Assembly (NCBI GenBank): GCA_017382615.1
Contig: JAFNZX010000218.1
Span: 1-6,429 of the forward strand
Source: Clostridia bacterium
GTDB taxonomy: Bacteria > Bacillota > Clostridia > Oscillospirales > CAG-272
Direction of reading: 5' to 3'
DNA: 6,429 nucleotides
The stretch's first letter is position 1; every line of letters begins with the position of its first letter. The notes beneath the pieces are model-generated. The model ran no database searches. It had not been told where the DNA came from and saw only the letters and a list, made by a program, of their open reading frames with translations. Shown here one piece after another: positions 6,253-6,429 of this stretch. The position numbers were made by a program, and so were the translations under genes.

Positions 6253-6326
6253 ATAGAAAAAACGCCGAATGGGGATGCAAAATAAGCGGTAAAATAATCA
6301 AATACCAATGCTTTCAAATAGTAATT

Positions 6327-6370
6327 GCCGTAGGCGCGGGCGATCACTGATCGCCCCTACGGCTGTTTTT
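6327..6370 (+). terminator. Palindromic repeat copy acting as likely terminator
   Basis: GCCGTAG (6327-6333) pairs with CTACGGC (6357-6363), and GGGCGATCA pairs with TGATCGCCC (6338-6356), with a 4-base bulge on the left side. GTTTTT follows at 6365-6370. This is a member of the same palindrome family found inside the coding regions, here in inverted orientation with extended arms. It is the only terminator-like structure after the membrane protein gene, about 75 bases past its stop. Confidence 0.65.
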
Positions 6371-6410
6371 GTTTGGGCTTTACTTAACAAAACCCACAAC
6401 ATAGTCACTT

Positions 6411-6429
6411 GTAGGGGCGATCAGTGATC
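6411..6429 (+). repeat. Palindromic repeat copy, cut by the window end
   Basis: GTAGGGGCGATCAGTGATC matches the - strand reading of the copy at 6327-6363 apart from that copy's 4-base bulge, which falls outside this part. The two copies therefore form an inverted pair about 48 bases apart. The rest of this copy lies outside the window. Confidence 0.75.

Overview
The window looks like chromosomal DNA from a GC-rich, gut-type Clostridia, probably Oscillospiraceae/Ruminococcaceae-like. This is inferred from strong AGGAGG ribosome binding sites, clear sigma-A-type promoters, a Firmicutes-like nrdR, and abundant short palindromic repeats of the GTAGGGGCG...CGCCC type. The organism is not proven by the sequence.

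Left part (1-4475, + strand): three tightly packed genes form one apparent operon. They are the C-terminal part of a TerB_N/TerB_C protein (cut by the window start), a BREX-type P-loop ATPase of the DUF2791 family, and a complete 745-residue Lhr-like DEAH helicase. Related ATPase and helicase pairs are known from BREX/Pgl phage-defence loci (BrxD and BrxHI), and TerB_N/TerB_C proteins are known partners of such DNA-processing enzymes. The likely role is therefore a DNA-handling or defence complex. Here the ATPase gene looks damaged: it has an in-frame TAA at codon 99, with family-typical sequence continuing in the same frame, and the Walker A lysine is replaced by glutamine. The first two genes also carry in-frame arrays of palindromic repeats in their linker regions. 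The helicase has none.

Middle (4472-5449): a small two-helix membrane protein is encoded on the - strand, tail to tail with the helicase and sharing the 4-base TTAA at the stops. Divergent from it is nrdR, the repressor of ribonucleotide reductase genes. nrdR has a good promoter, a near-consensus NrdR box just upstream of the -35 (suggesting autoregulation), and a strong intrinsic terminator.

Right part (5451-6429): a well-formed promoter drives a cysteine-rich multi-pass membrane protein of unknown function. Two inverted copies of the palindromic repeat family follow. The first may serve as the gene's terminator, and the second is cut by the window end.
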